Notes under the pieces: generated by a model
The model's database searches: none
What the model was told of the DNA's origin: nothing
Seen by the model: the letters and a program-made list of their open reading frames with translations, nothing else
Program-made: the position numbers and the translations under genes
Shown here: positions 11,978 to 21,690 of the stretch, piece after piece
How positions within the stretch are numbered: position 1 is the stretch's first letter
Layout of the letters: the number at the start of each line of letters is the position of its first letter
Assembly (NCBI GenBank): GCA_946699065.1
Contig: CAMPDV010001983.1
Span: 19,801-83,800, forward strand
Direction of reading: 5' to 3'
Length of the DNA stretch: 64,000 bases
Source of the DNA: Loxodes magnus
Taxonomy: Eukaryota > Ciliophora > Karyorelictea > Loxodida > Loxodidae

Positions 11978-13093
11978 TTATAAATATTAAAAACCAATTT
12001 AGTATATAGAAACTAATTATATTGAAATAAAAATTGATAAAATATTTTTATTATTTAAAAATTAAATTTAAAATTTAAAAATTTAACTTAACGAAATATT
12101 GAATTATTTTTAAGATAGCATTTTAAAAACTTAAATGTTATTATAAATAATTTAGTATTTTGAATTAAACAAAAATTTTAAATTAAAACAAAAAAAATTA
12201 AATATATAATTCTAAAAAAAAACAATTCTAGAAATAAATTATGATAATCTGAAAATATTATTTTAAGAAAGAAAAAAACTTTGCTATAATAAAAAAATAA
12301 ACTTGCCATACATAATGCTAATATATTAATGACTTAAAATACAAAGAGATAAAAAGTAAATTTGAATAAATAAAAATTATTAACACTTCTTTTATGCGCA
12401 GAACTTTTATAATTAATATTTCATATTAAGAGAAATGTTTACATGCTTCATGATATAATTTTATTATCATAATAAGATACGTCACCTTCAATATATGGGA
12501 AATTTCCTTATTAAATATGAATCTCGACTCTTAAATCAAATGCAACTTGTCCTCTTATAAAAGGTCCAAATAAGCATAATTATTAAGACATCAGTGGGCA
12601 TGGAAGTAAAACGTTTATACATCTTGTGAGAATACTTAAGAAAGTTAGGGTTATCTCTTCCTAACTTGTCCACTGTTTTTTGTGGTGACATTTATTGTGA
12701 GAGATTACTTGTTATGTAGTATACACTACACCAAATGTTCAATGGTTCTCCTGACAACTGCCGACATCCAATTTTTAATATAAAGATGATTATGGAAATT
12801 TAAAAAATTTTAACTATCAACAAAAACATATTATAAATCAATTGATCTATGAAAATAATATTTGAAATATTCGATGAGAAATGTTTAAAATAAATAATAT
12901 AACTTAAACAAAAAATGTTGGATAAGATCGAAAACATCTTTTATAAAACTCATAAATATAAGAATAAGTATGAAAATACTATACTTATAACCACGTTATC
13001 TTTTTAAAAAGAATAATATTTTTATTAAACTTATCAATAACTTCCCAATGAACTAGAAAAAAAACTAGAAATGCTTCAAAAATAATTGAAAAA
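11978..13093. other. AT-rich divergent intergenic region
   Basis: Lies between the starts of the minus-strand RING/WD40 gene and the plus-strand Gag-like ORF. It is very AT-rich to about 12480. A somewhat richer block follows at 12480-12775 (around TTAGGGTTATCTC and CTGACAACTGCCGAC), then AT-rich DNA again. I found no tRNA, no protein motif and no repeat partner. With no effective stop codons, open frames are uninformative. Promoters for both genes presumably lie here. Confidence 0.5.
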
Positions 13094-14209
13094 ATGGTGG
13101 GAGCTGAGAATGACCTTCGTGACAACACTTTCTTGTTTTATGGCTAGGAACAAGAAAAAAAATATGGTAGAAGGTTTCAAAAAGAGCTTCTATACCACCT
13201 CTTTCTAAGCTAAAAAGGAAGAGAGGAAGCAGGAAACCTAAATTTCTAAACACCACACGATATCTTCCAAAACCTAACCTTCTTCTTAAACCACATAGGA
13301 GCAACTCTAAACAACACACCCAGATAACCCTAGAAACACTAATATGCAACAATATCGACTGAGGACCTTCCCAAGAAGCAAAAGATTAGTAACTTTCAGG
13401 CCTAGATTAGGACATTCAACCCCTTCATGGACCTCGGAGATCTCAATAAAGAACAAATCTTAGGAATGACGAAGGAGGAAATGGTTAAGCTTATCTTAGC
13501 ATTAATAGGAAAAAATAAAGATCTGGAAAAACAGATTGAAGAACTAGTTTAAGAACAGCAAGAGCATTTAGAAGATGAGGAAATCCATGCTCCTAGAAAC
13601 TTAAACCAGGTTGCAATGAATATCAGAATTGACGAATTCGATAGGCAGCTGGAACAATTATACGAATCGAATGAAAATATTCATATCAAATTGGAAAAAT
13701 TAGAGACAAGTGTAAAATAATAGGCTATGCAATCTATCCCAATGGAGATCGAATAAGAGAATAATAAGCCAATTGAGCAAACTAGAGAGAAATATTTTAG
13801 GAAAAAATGTTACATCTGCAGGAGAACAGACCACCTATGGAGACGATGCTGGAAGAGAAAGAAGATTTAATAGAAAATATGGAATGACCTAACCTAATTT
13901 TACCCAACTAGGAATGGAGAAATTTATAAGAATAAAGCAAGCTATATGAAGAGACAACCATTCCGAAAACTTGACAGTGAAAGGAGGAGAAGATTATAAA
14001 GAGATCAAGTTCCTATTGGTTGGATAGGGAAGTAGGAAGCTTTTAAGTAGACGATCCTTCTTTAACACTTTAATTTAATTTAATGGCTAGGAACAAGTTC
14101 TTTTCCTGTCGCTGAGAAAGTCCCTGGTCAGAGTTATTTTCTGAATGGAACACTGTCTTTGAGATTATCCGCTCTTGGCAGGGGCTTGAAGCCTGGCTGC
14201 TCATAGTGA
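13094..14209 (+). CDS. Gag-like protein with CCHC zinc knuckle (retroelement ORF1)
   Basis: With TAA/TAG as Gln the frame is open from ATG at 13094 to TGA at 14207-14209, about 371 residues. A zinc knuckle of the exact C-x2-C-x4-H-x4-C spacing lies at C239, C242, H247 and C252 (13808-13851). It is preceded by a helical, charged, probably coiled-coil region (about 110-215) and followed by a basic stretch, as in nucleocapsid or LINE ORF1 proteins that bind element RNA. In-frame TAA/TAG codons occur between clearly coding blocks, supporting UAR as Gln. No TGA interrupts before 14207. An alternative start is ATG at 13427. The last 40-odd codons overlap a dispersed repeat also present at 7.4 kb, so the true C-terminus may be near 14078. 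It faces away from the LINEs at 14.8-21.7 kb, so it belongs to another element copy. Confidence 0.7.
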
Positions 14210-14312
14210 TGGAGCTCCCTAGCAGCTGTGCCTGGAGCATAACAGGATATCCCCGTTATTCCATAAAAAGATAGAGTCGGGCCTCGCAATCCGAAAGGAG
14301 TTTCTGGTCCAA
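14078..14312 (+). repeat. Dispersed repeat, copy 2
   Basis: Begins ATGGCTAGGAACAAG and aligns with the minus strand of 7395-7647. It is G+C-richer than the surroundings and lies immediately 3' of the Gag-like core. A short piece of the same start (TTTTATGGCTAGGAACAAG) also occurs at 13137-13155 inside the Gag-like ORF. Confidence 0.7.
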
Positions 14313-14550
14313 AAACTTTTTTAGTTGAAATTAATTAATTGCTTCTTAAATATTCGAAACTTTAATATTATATAATAAGCTTAAAATATAAAAAATAACC
14401 AAATATAACGAGAAGTCGAAGAAATTACAACTGAAAAAAAAGTACAAATATAAACAGATAGTTAAGGTAATATTTAACCTAAATTAAGAATTTATAAAGA
14501 CTAATAACTGACTAAATAAAATAAAATCGAATTATTAACTATTAAAATAT
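14313..14550. other. AT-rich spacer
   Basis: No motif, repeat partner or structure recognised. Composition matches the AT-rich background. Confidence 0.5.
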
Positions 14551-14699
14551 AAATAGGGTGGAAAGCCCTTTCCTTCGGATGTTGCTTGGAGGCCCAGCAA
14601 GACAAATAAAAAATAAGCGCAGACGAAGGATAAATCGGAGAAAAAGAAATCAATGACAAGAGAAAGAAGATGTGACAAGCTGGAGAACTCTGAATGCCA

Positions 14700-14775
14700 G
14701 GAGGAAACTTTCTTCATCATAGGTCGGGGAAATGTACCCATAATCGCATATTGCATCCTATGTTTTGGAAGGAAA
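14700..14775. repeat. Structured dispersed repeat, copy 3 (CATAGG/CCTATG stem)
   Basis: Shares ATAGGT-CGGGGAA, GTACCCATAATCG and TTTTGG landmarks with copies at 19.58 and 19.74 kb. The arms CATAGG (14718-14723) and CCTATG (14757-14762) can pair. The other two copies have CAGAGG and CCTCTG at the same places, so both arms changed together. The surrounding 14550-14850 block is G+C-richer than background. Family unknown. Confidence 0.6.
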
Positions 14776-14859
14776 AATTACAGGGATGTACTGCAGGAAG
14801 AGAAAACAAGGATAGAGAGACATAAAAAATTGTTTCGACATTAAATAAAATTAATTTAA

Positions 14860-14893
14860 AGAGTTGCGCACCAACGAGAGTGCTACGCGCTCT
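14860..14893 (-). repeat. LINE 3'-end hairpin, copy 1
   Basis: The + strand reads AGAGTTGCG ... CGCGCTCT. The arms AGAGT and GCTCT pair (with one G-U), and GCG/CGC extends the stem past a bulge. Two more copies are at 19997 and 20063, where the arm is AGAGC. LINEs with 3' stem-loops use them for recognition by their reverse transcriptase; that role here is inferred. Confidence 0.7.
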
Positions 14894-15269
14894 ATAATTA
14901 AATTTTTTTTTAATTTAAATAAATAACAATAAAACTTTACTCCCATTAAGGAAAATTAAATACTTTTTGAAGTACTTCATAAAATCAAACCAACAACACT
15001 TAAAGCATGTAAACAAATCAGATAGAAATTAATATAAGACCACAAAAAATATAGAAAATAAGCAAAAATTATAAACTAAAATGACTATAATAGAGTAAAA
15101 ACTGAAACAATGATAATTAAAAAAGAAATTATCAGAAATCTTAAAAGAAAAAGAAATAAACTAAATAAAAAAATTAAATTTGTTTTAGATGATAAAAGGC
15201 ATATAAATCGACAACATAAGAAAGTTATAAAAGAAAAAAAAAAACTAGAAGTTTAAAAGTAAAACTATA

Positions 15270-16585
15270 AATGCTGAAGAAAGAGTTTATGAATGAATGA
15301 ATTAACCAATCAAATAATTTACGTGGTTTCACCATTGATAGTTGAACCATAAATTAAGAGAAAATCAAAAGTAAGAGTATTCTTGGAAATTATCTTATCA
15401 AACCAGAATCTTCTAAATTCCCTTTTATTTATTCTAAATTTTTCTTCCAATAGATTCATTATATCCTGATCTGAATAATTAGAGTCAATCTCCATCATTA
15501 GGTCTTTTTAAAACAGTAGAATTCTATTTTTATCTATTACTTTTCCAACTCTTTCATTTGTCTTTAGATAGTTAAGCTATCTGTTAGTCTTTTCTGAGGG
15601 CATCGCAAGTTCCTTTTCACATTTTTTAGAATTGTTATAAAGTTGCTAAATCATATTTTCATTTTTGTCCTCTTGATAAATTATTATAAATTCAAATATG
15701 CTCGTTGGATCCTGCTCTATAGTCTTTACCGTTTTTTTCTAATAAGGAAGAATTTTTTAAATATAACCCCATTTTCTTTTCTCTTATATATCTCTCAGAA
15801 AATTATTAATATGACAATCTATTTCTTTTCTTTTGATTACTTGTAGAGTTCGGATCAGATTTTCGAATTTGTAATTTTCTCACTCTATTTCTTCAAGCCT
15901 GAGTTTAAGAAGGCTTATTTTTATTAGTTATTACTGATAATTACGTTCGTGATATTTTCTATTAACTATTCTCTTTCTTCTTTGTATTATCTGCAATCTT
16001 CTATTATATGGATCTCATCTACCTTTCTATAATTGCAGAATTAAAATGCTTCACTCATCTATTAGATTTTTTTCTTTTTTTTCATTGTTTATTCTGCTCC
16101 ATTACATTTGGCCCATAGCATAAATAAGTATCATATTTTCTGTTTTCTGTGTTTGTTGAATCTTGGATAGTTTGGTATTCCTTGTAAGAATTGTTCAATT
16201 AATTCACTCTAATTTTTTGCAGGCGATCATATTCTACATTCGTGTAATGGAATTTACATCATTATGGAACTTTATCGCTTTTTATTATTAATTTTTCATC
16301 TATTCCTTTTCATTTTTCTTGTATTATTATTTCGTCATTGAGCCGTAGTGCCTCCATTACCTTCCTTGAGTTATGTTTCAAATATATAGTTATTCCTCTT
16401 TGTTAATTGACATATTCATCCATCCAATGTTGATTCTTAGCTTAGGAACAATTTTCTTCTGAACATTATCATACGTTATCACATGTAATTTTGTAGTTTA
16501 AGGAAAATCAGTTCATTCTCTAGGATTTCGTTTTATGCTCAAAAAGGTCCATCTACTACAGCTCTTAATGATCTAATCTGCATGA
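15270..16585 (-). pseudogene. LINE ORF2 C-terminal region (family A)
   Basis: On the minus strand, with Gln/Trp decoding of stops, a LINE-like C-terminal protein is readable from ATG at about 16582. It includes a Cys/His motif of the form C-N-x9-H-x4-C around 16037-15993, followed by a Tyr/Arg-rich segment, as in the C-terminal zinc motif after many LINE reverse transcriptases. The lower part (15.9-15.3 kb) continues in a shifted frame, implying at least one indel near 15.75 kb. It contains TGA at Trp-compatible places. It is a remnant, not an active gene. Confidence 0.65.
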
Positions 16586-16609
16586 TTTCCAATTTATTAA
16601 TTAATTAAT

Positions 16610-16830
16610 TGAAATATAATATTTCCAATATTTAAGTATAGTGAGACATAGTTGCAATAGATATAGTTTAGACTATAAATATTACAAATATGTTGAAAGA
16701 TAAAAGTTTATAAATTTCAATCAAGTTTTTTCTTGTTCTTTCTCTAATATCTGCATTTTATTAGCAATAAAAAATAAGATCAGTTTCATCAAAATCTTAG
16801 CCACATAAGCAAATAATGCTATATCTAACG
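16610..16830 (-). pseudogene. LINE B C-terminal Cys-rich tail
   Basis: The minus strand encodes a C-L-C-G segment followed at LINE-like spacing by D-L-I-F-Y-C and an R-E-R-T-R basic stretch, in the position of the zinc motif that follows LINE reverse transcriptases. The usual His is not evident. TAA encodes Gln three times within about 20 codons. Confidence 0.6.
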
Positions 16831-17054
16831 TTAATGTAACGATTACTGAGTTCTTATTGAAAATTATAAGAAAAATTTCTTAGTTTATAGATGAAAATAT
16901 AGTCTCTCTAATATAGTGTTTATTATATTTAGTGTAAGTATTTTCAGGAAATACACTTAAATTATTTTCTATTTAGTCTATAATTCTTTTTGCTGTTGGC
17001 ATAAATGTATTTATAGAGAGACATTCCATTAAGAATTTATGTTTTATTTTTTAT

Positions 17055-18440
17055 TCCGTGAGTTTATAAAAATCTTGAAATAAACCTTTACGATTTTGCT
17101 ATCTTGCTTTTTATTCCTTTAATTCCAGAAATAGTAGCTCACGGAGTAATATCACTTCCATATTAAACTTTAGGCAAAATAAAAGTTCTATAAAGAATTT
17201 TGAAGCTGAGAGGGGATACTAAAACATATTTAGAAAGTATTAAAGTAGCTTTTTAAATTGCTACTCTGTGTTTGGTAGCTACTGCTGTACTATGTAATTA
17301 GTAATTTTATTTTATTCCTAACTAATATCCTAAATAGTTAACTTCATCTTTTTAAGCAATTTAAATTCCATTGAACTTTAGAATAATAGAAGGTTAGCTT
17401 TCTTTTCATTTATTTTTTTTCCAGAATTCTATTACTTCACATTTATCTACATTAATTGTAATTTTTATTAAATCAAAAACTGTAGATGTAGCTTGTAATA
17501 ATTTTTAGCCATTTTTCTAGGAAGAGGACAATTAGATTAAGTTGTCAGCAAAGGCTCGTACTACGAAAGTTTTAGATAAGATTTGAAATCCTAATTTCTT
17601 CTGATTATCTTCTAAATATCTTATAACAATATCATAGTATAAAATTACATGTACAGATGCTTGGCTACTTCCTTATAATACTTTATTGTTATATTTAATT
17701 GTTCTTGTAAGATATCCATCAATTATAAACTTAGCCTCAACATTATCATAAAAAGATTCTAATGCCAATATTAGGTCAAAGGTAAATTAAGTCTTCTAAG
17801 ATAATCAAAAAGTAATTTCCGAGATATGCTATCAAACATTTTTTCTACATCTATTAAAGTAGCAACTAATTACTTTTTAAGAGATCATCTGCGATGCAAG
17901 TTTCTAATTTACTAAATATTTCAAATTTGCTAAGTAGTGGAGCGTTTATGAATAAATCCAAATTAGGCTGGATGTAAAATGTTTCGTTCATAAATATAAT
18001 TTTAAAGTCGTCATGCTAGTGCTTTATCATAAATTTTAAGTAGACAGTTTAATAAAGCGATAGGTCGTCAATTACATTAATTATTTTTGTTTCCCTTTTT
18101 GAAAATCGGAAGAATATTTATTTTTTTCATTGCATTAAGTATTTTAAATGTTCTAAGCATGTTATTAATGAAACTTGTAATAATTTGATGCAAATCTTAA
18201 TCTCCATATTTAATAAGTTCAGCTTTTAGACCATCATTACCTGTAGCTTTATTATTTGCGAGCTAAGATATAATTTTTTTAATTTCAAATCACGTGAAAA
18301 GAGGCATATTTTATAAATGACTTAATTTCTAATTTAAGATAAAAGATTTATTTCTAAATATTCCATCTATTTTTCTATTTAAGAAGTAAAAGTCTATCTT
18401 ACTTATTTTCGAATGTTTATTAAAAACGTTAGTTTCTCAA
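17055..18440 (-). pseudogene. LINE reverse transcriptase, family B (catalytic FADN)
   Basis: Reverse transcriptase motifs appear in order on the minus strand: an N-terminal N-K-A-T-G-N-D-G block; the I-L-P-I-F-K-K-G block; N-W-R-P-I-A-L-L-N with W encoded by TGA at 18070-18068; Q-F-G-F-I-H-K-R-S; T-L-I-D-V-E-K-M-F-D-S with the first catalytic Asp; Q-G-S-S-Q-A; then F-A-D-N at about 17552-17541 where F/Y-x-D-D is expected; and Y-L-G-Y and L-P-K-V-Q-Y-G blocks. One frameshift lies near 17775. The Asp-to-Asn change and the frameshift indicate an inactive copy. It would have copied element RNA at a nicked genomic target. Confidence 0.88.
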
Positions 18441-18944
18441 TTTTCAATAAATTGCTGTTGTTAGTTAAAGTTAAAATTCATCTAATTACGAATTTTAGGG
18501 TTTATTAGATTCTAAGCTTGTTTAAACATTATTTAAGCGTTTTTTTTAAGATCTTTATGTTTTTCCTTGCTTTTTATTTTTTCATTTCCTAAATTTGTGA
18601 AGATAATGCTTATAAGATTAAATTTTAAGCTAGTAAAGTTTTGTAACTTCTTAATTATGACATCCATACAAAGCTAATGCGTTCTAATATTCAATATTAT
18701 CCATTTTTACTTGAACAAATAACATAGTTAAGTAACTTGGCAACTGATAATAGTTTTTTCTTTAATTTTAAGATTCAAGCGCAATTTCAGCATCATAACT
18801 AATAAGATCGCAGATGAATTTATACTAATTTTCAACATCTTTTTAATCAAGTTACTAGAATTGATAAAATTATCCCAAAAATAGTTTAATAATAGTTTCT
18901 CGTGTTCAGATCCTATAATTTAGAAATTTTAAAGAGTAATCGTT

Positions 18945-19187
18945 ATTGTTAATCTTATTCACTTCTTTTTAAATTATAATTTAATGTAATATTTAGTGGA
19001 AAATTATCAGTATGCAAACCCGAATATTGGATAACTTTATAGTCAACGAAAACATCAGAATTTAAATGTTAAGTTGCCAAGAAGTAGTCATTACAATAGC
19101 ATTAATTATTCGCTCTATGAATAAATGTGTTGGATTCATAATCATTTAAAATTATTAATTCATATTTTATAAAATGGATGTTGGCCG
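18945..19187 (-). pseudogene. APE-type endonuclease remnant of LINE B
   Basis: The minus strand carries the C-terminal end of an APE-type endonuclease: a T-F-I-H-R segment, a D-Y-F-L-A-T block and L-H-T-D-N-F-P-L, corresponding to the family's S-D-H-F-P-L motif with D-N in place of D-H. The N-terminal catalytic part is missing at the 19.19 kb break. In-frame TAA gives Gln. Confidence 0.7.
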
Positions 19188-19370
19188 CACCAGACAAGAT
19201 AGTAGGTAATCTGGTTCAGAGTATACTGCATTACGAGTAATCTCGCACTAGATGCCACCATGGGGAAGGGTGGATAAGCTCCGTTGAGACATACCTAACT
19301 TACCCCGAGGGTTTTCTCTAGCAGTATGAAAGTTTGACTGACGGTCCTTCTTATTACCGACTTAATAACT
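19188..19370. other. G+C-rich island of unknown nature
   Basis: About 180 bp with much higher G+C than its surroundings (around CACCATGGGGAAGGGTGG), immediately upstream of the truncated LINE B. It is not a recognisable tRNA or rRNA segment and has no second copy in the window. It could be the insertion target, an unrecognised small RNA gene or part of another element. Confidence 0.45.
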
Positions 19371-19574
19371 TCTTTTATTTGGACCTTATTAAAGAAGGCT
19401 GAAGCATTTGACTCAAGATTTAAGAATAGATTTTAATAAGAAGATTCCCCATTTGGAGAAGCTGACATGGCTTATCGAACCTCTAGAATTTTAACGAGAA
19501 ACATGAGAACATTTTTCTTAATATTAAATTTTTCTTTAAAACCGCCATAGTTGTTCGAAGGTGAACAACAAGGT
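19371..19574. other. Unassigned spacer
   Basis: Intermediate composition. I see no protein motif, structure or second copy. Confidence 0.4.
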
Positions 19575-19640
19575 CATCTTCATCAGAGGTTGGGGAAGTT
19601 AAGTACCCATAATCGACTTTATGTCTTCCTCTGCTTTGGT
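19575..19640. repeat. Structured dispersed repeat, copy 1 (CAGAGG/CCTCTG stem)
   Basis: Arms CAGAGG (19584-19589) and CCTCTG (19628-19633) enclose 38 nt containing TTGGGGAA and GTACCCATAATCG, and TTTGG follows. An inner GGGG/CCC pairing is possible. It matches 14700-14775 and 19736-19800. Confidence 0.6.
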
Positions 19641-19735
19641 TTGGCCTCGAGACATAAGATTCTTAGACCTTTGACGTTGGCTTGACTTGGTTTCGTTTAT
19701 TTTTAATACTGGAACGAAAAAGAAATAATATTGCG

Positions 19736-19800
19736 AGCTTCATCAGAGGTGGGAAATTTAAGTACCCTTAATTGACACATGTCGTCCTCTGCTTTGGTGA
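19736..19800. repeat. Structured dispersed repeat, copy 2
   Basis: Arms CAGAGG (19744-19749) and CCTCTG (19786-19791) enclose 36 nt with GGGAAATTTAAGTACCC. It lies in direct orientation about 160 bp from copy 1. The CTTCATCAGAGG start and CTGCTTTGGT end are kept while the interior has diverged, suggesting that structure is conserved. Confidence 0.6.
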
Positions 19801-19867
19801 TGCAATGAGACACAATCCTGCCATGTCCTTGGACTTCCAGCAAGTATTAAAGATTACGAGTATTCTA

Positions 19868-19988
19868 AAATTATATCAGTATTGAACATTTTTATCAGTA
19901 CTGAATAATTATACCAGTATTGTACAAGATCTACCAGTATCTGATAATTTTATCAGTAACAAACATTCTTGTCAGTATGAAACATTTT
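19868..19988. repeat. Degenerate repeat of about 22 bp (ATCAGTATTGAACAT)
   Basis: About six imperfect copies of a TTTTATCAGTATTGAACAT-like unit lie directly beside the LINE A 3' hairpins. Non-coding. Possibly derived from 3' element sequence or the insertion site. Confidence 0.65.
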
Positions 19989-19996
19989 TTTTTAAA

Positions 19997-20030
19997 GAGC
20001 TGCGCACCAATGAGAGTGCTACGCGCTCTA
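19997..20030 (-). repeat. LINE 3'-end hairpin, copy 3
   Basis: Arms AGAGC (19997-20001) and GCTCT (20026-20030), extended by GCG/CGC past a single-base bulge. It nearly duplicates the copy at 20063, separated by a TTTATTTATTTA tract. Confidence 0.75.
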
Positions 20031-20062
20031 TAATCAAATTTATTTATTTATTTAATACTGAA

Positions 20063-20096
20063 AGAGCTGCGCGCCAATGAGAGTGCTACGCGCTCT
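20063..20096 (-). repeat. LINE 3'-end hairpin, copy 2
   Basis: Arms AGAGC (20063-20067) and GCTCT (20092-20096) with the same GCG/CGC extension. A TTTATTTATTTATTTAT tract flanks it. The tandem arrangement suggests either a two-hairpin 3' end or a second, extremely truncated insertion. Confidence 0.75.
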
Positions 20097-20279
20097 ATAA
20101 TCATTTTTATTTATTTATTTATCTGTTAATTTTTATATTTTAATCTTGAGTTCTTTTACTTCATTTAGAAGTATTTCATTTTATTTTTCAACTTAAAGAG
20201 TATCTTAAATATTCATAATATTATTTACTGCTTTTAACTGGTTAGAGAATGAATTATCAAAAGTATCTTACTATGTAGA

Positions 20280-21690
20280 GGATATTTTTGATACGAATGT
20301 TGAGACTGAGGTACCAATCTAGTTTTTTTTATCTATAAATATATTTTTGAATCTTTAGAATTCTTGTTAGTTAATTTCCAGTTCTTAAGGAATTTCGAAG
20401 TAATTTTAACGGAATTCGAAGGATCTTGTTAACTGGAGATTAACTACAACTATTTAGTAAAGCTCTTAACAAGTTTATAATATGCTCTACGGATTTGAGT
20501 TGAAATGAATCAGGATAAATTTTTAGAAAGTTTTCGAGAATCTGCTTATGCTCATTTAATTAGATGGCAACTTCTTTATTTTTAGGTTAAGAAGAGTCAT
20601 CAAGATTTTAATCCCGCGATATTTAGAAATCATTAATTTTTTTACATTTCCAATTTATTGAAAGAGTTATTTCCTATAGCTTCCTCAATGAATGGAATAC
20701 ACTCGCTTCCATAACCAAATATTTGATTTATAAATAATTTTATTATTATAGATGCATTATATAGAGGGATTCTTTTATAAATTGTTATTTTGCTTAAAAT
20801 TCATGCTTAGGTTTACTGGCATTCTTAGATTCTTGACTCCAGATGTTTTTAATATGAAATATTTTCTAATATCCAAAGACCTAAATACTTAAAGACCTTC
20901 ACTTTCTCTATTACTATACCTCTTATTGTGATTATCTCTTAATTTTGTCATGCATTACAATTTCATACCATTCATTTTGTTTTGTCCGCAATTTATAAAT
21001 TATAGAGTTATGATCATTATTATAGTATATCAGTCATATCTTCTAGTTAATTTGGATGAACTAATGGTACAATATCATCAGCATATGCTAGGGCGCCTAC
21101 ATATCTTACTTCTGTTCAATATTCAGTTTCAGTCTGTGTTGTAATACCAACTTCTTTTTTTTAAGTTCATTTAATAACTAATTTAATATTATATTATATT
21201 GAATAATCTTGAGGGAGCAGACACATCCTTATATTACTCCGTTTATAGTTTCAAATTCTTCAGAGATAAGATACTTATTCTTAATCTTATTCTCTCCTCT
21301 TTATATATGTCTGCTAGGATCTTATTTCTCCTTGCATACTTCGATCTTATTCAGAATATTTCAAAAATCTGATCTAATTACTGAATCAAATGCTTTTTTA
21401 ATATAAATAAATAAACGATAGTCTCTTGATAGTTATAAAATAGACATTCAAGTAATGTTCTTAAATTGAATATTTGATAAGATTATGATTAACAAGATTA
21501 AAATCCGTAATAAAATTCATCATCACATCTTTACAAGTAAATTTTGAATTATTTCAATAGCATAAATTTATGATTTTAAAAAGATGAATTATAAGTGATA
21601 TAAAAGGTACTTATAGGATCATATGTTTTCGCTATTTTATACAGCAATTATATGTAGGATACTTTCTTGCTTTGTACTTCCCGCTATTGA
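20280..21690 (-). pseudogene. LINE reverse transcriptase, family A (YADD intact, frameshifted)
   Basis: Minus-strand motifs in order: P-F-I-S-L-I-I-H-L-F-K-I-I (about 21.6 kb), equivalent to the RPISLL block; K-K-A-F-D-S-V-I-R-S-D-F-W with the Trp from TGA; G-V-I-Q-G-C-V-C-S; L-N-Q-L-L-N-E-L; then A-Y-A-D-D-I-V at about 21088-21068 with both catalytic Asp present; and F-K-Y-L-G-L. Frameshifts lie near 21405 and in a T8 run near 21155-21162, so this copy is broken. TGA reads as Trp at several places downstream of YADD, including a K-W-M-V-W stretch. The C-terminal zinc motif seen in the 15-16.6 kb copy was not identified here. Confidence 0.82.

Larger units (their letters stand above)
14857..16590 (-). 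mobile_element. LINE family A, 3' portion
   Basis: A minus-strand non-LTR retrotransposon remnant. It contains the C-terminal protein region of a LINE ORF2 (15.27-16.585 kb) and ends at 14860-14893 in the same hairpin found at the end of the 20-21.7 kb LINE. The reverse transcriptase core is missing, so this is a truncated copy adjoining the separate family B element on its 5' side. Confidence 0.7.
16640..19190 (-). mobile_element. LINE family B, 5'-truncated
   Basis: Minus-strand non-LTR retrotransposon: an APE-type endonuclease remnant (19.19-18.95 kb), a degenerate linker, a reverse transcriptase (18.44-17.06 kb) and a Cys-rich tail (16.83-16.61 kb). It begins abruptly near 19185, within the endonuclease, as expected for the 5' truncation typical of LINE insertion. 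Several frameshifts mark it as dead. Its 3' end abuts the family A remnant near 16.6 kb and no separate 3' hairpin was found. Confidence 0.85.
19993..21690 (-). mobile_element. LINE family A, 5'-truncated copy with reverse transcriptase
   Basis: Minus-strand non-LTR retrotransposon whose reverse transcriptase runs from about 21.69 kb and whose 3' end carries two tandem copies of the terminal hairpin (20063-20096 and 19997-20030). The endonuclease is absent. It sits about 0.5 kb from the 3' end of the WD40 array and points away from it. Confidence 0.8.

Noticed and set aside
12590-12775. Possible tRNA or small RNA gene in the richer part of the intergenic region
   Set aside because: No T-loop or D-loop consensus or cloverleaf could be drawn. 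Left as unassigned DNA.
13065-13352. 95-codon minus-strand ORF
   Set aside because: It is antisense to the Gag-like ORF, which has a zinc knuckle and consistent Gln decoding; no motif in the antisense frame.
19578-19640. Hammerhead ribozyme (CTGATGA on the minus strand)
   Set aside because: The required GAAA box and third helix are not found at suitable distance, and the copy at 14.7 kb lacks the core CTGATGA.
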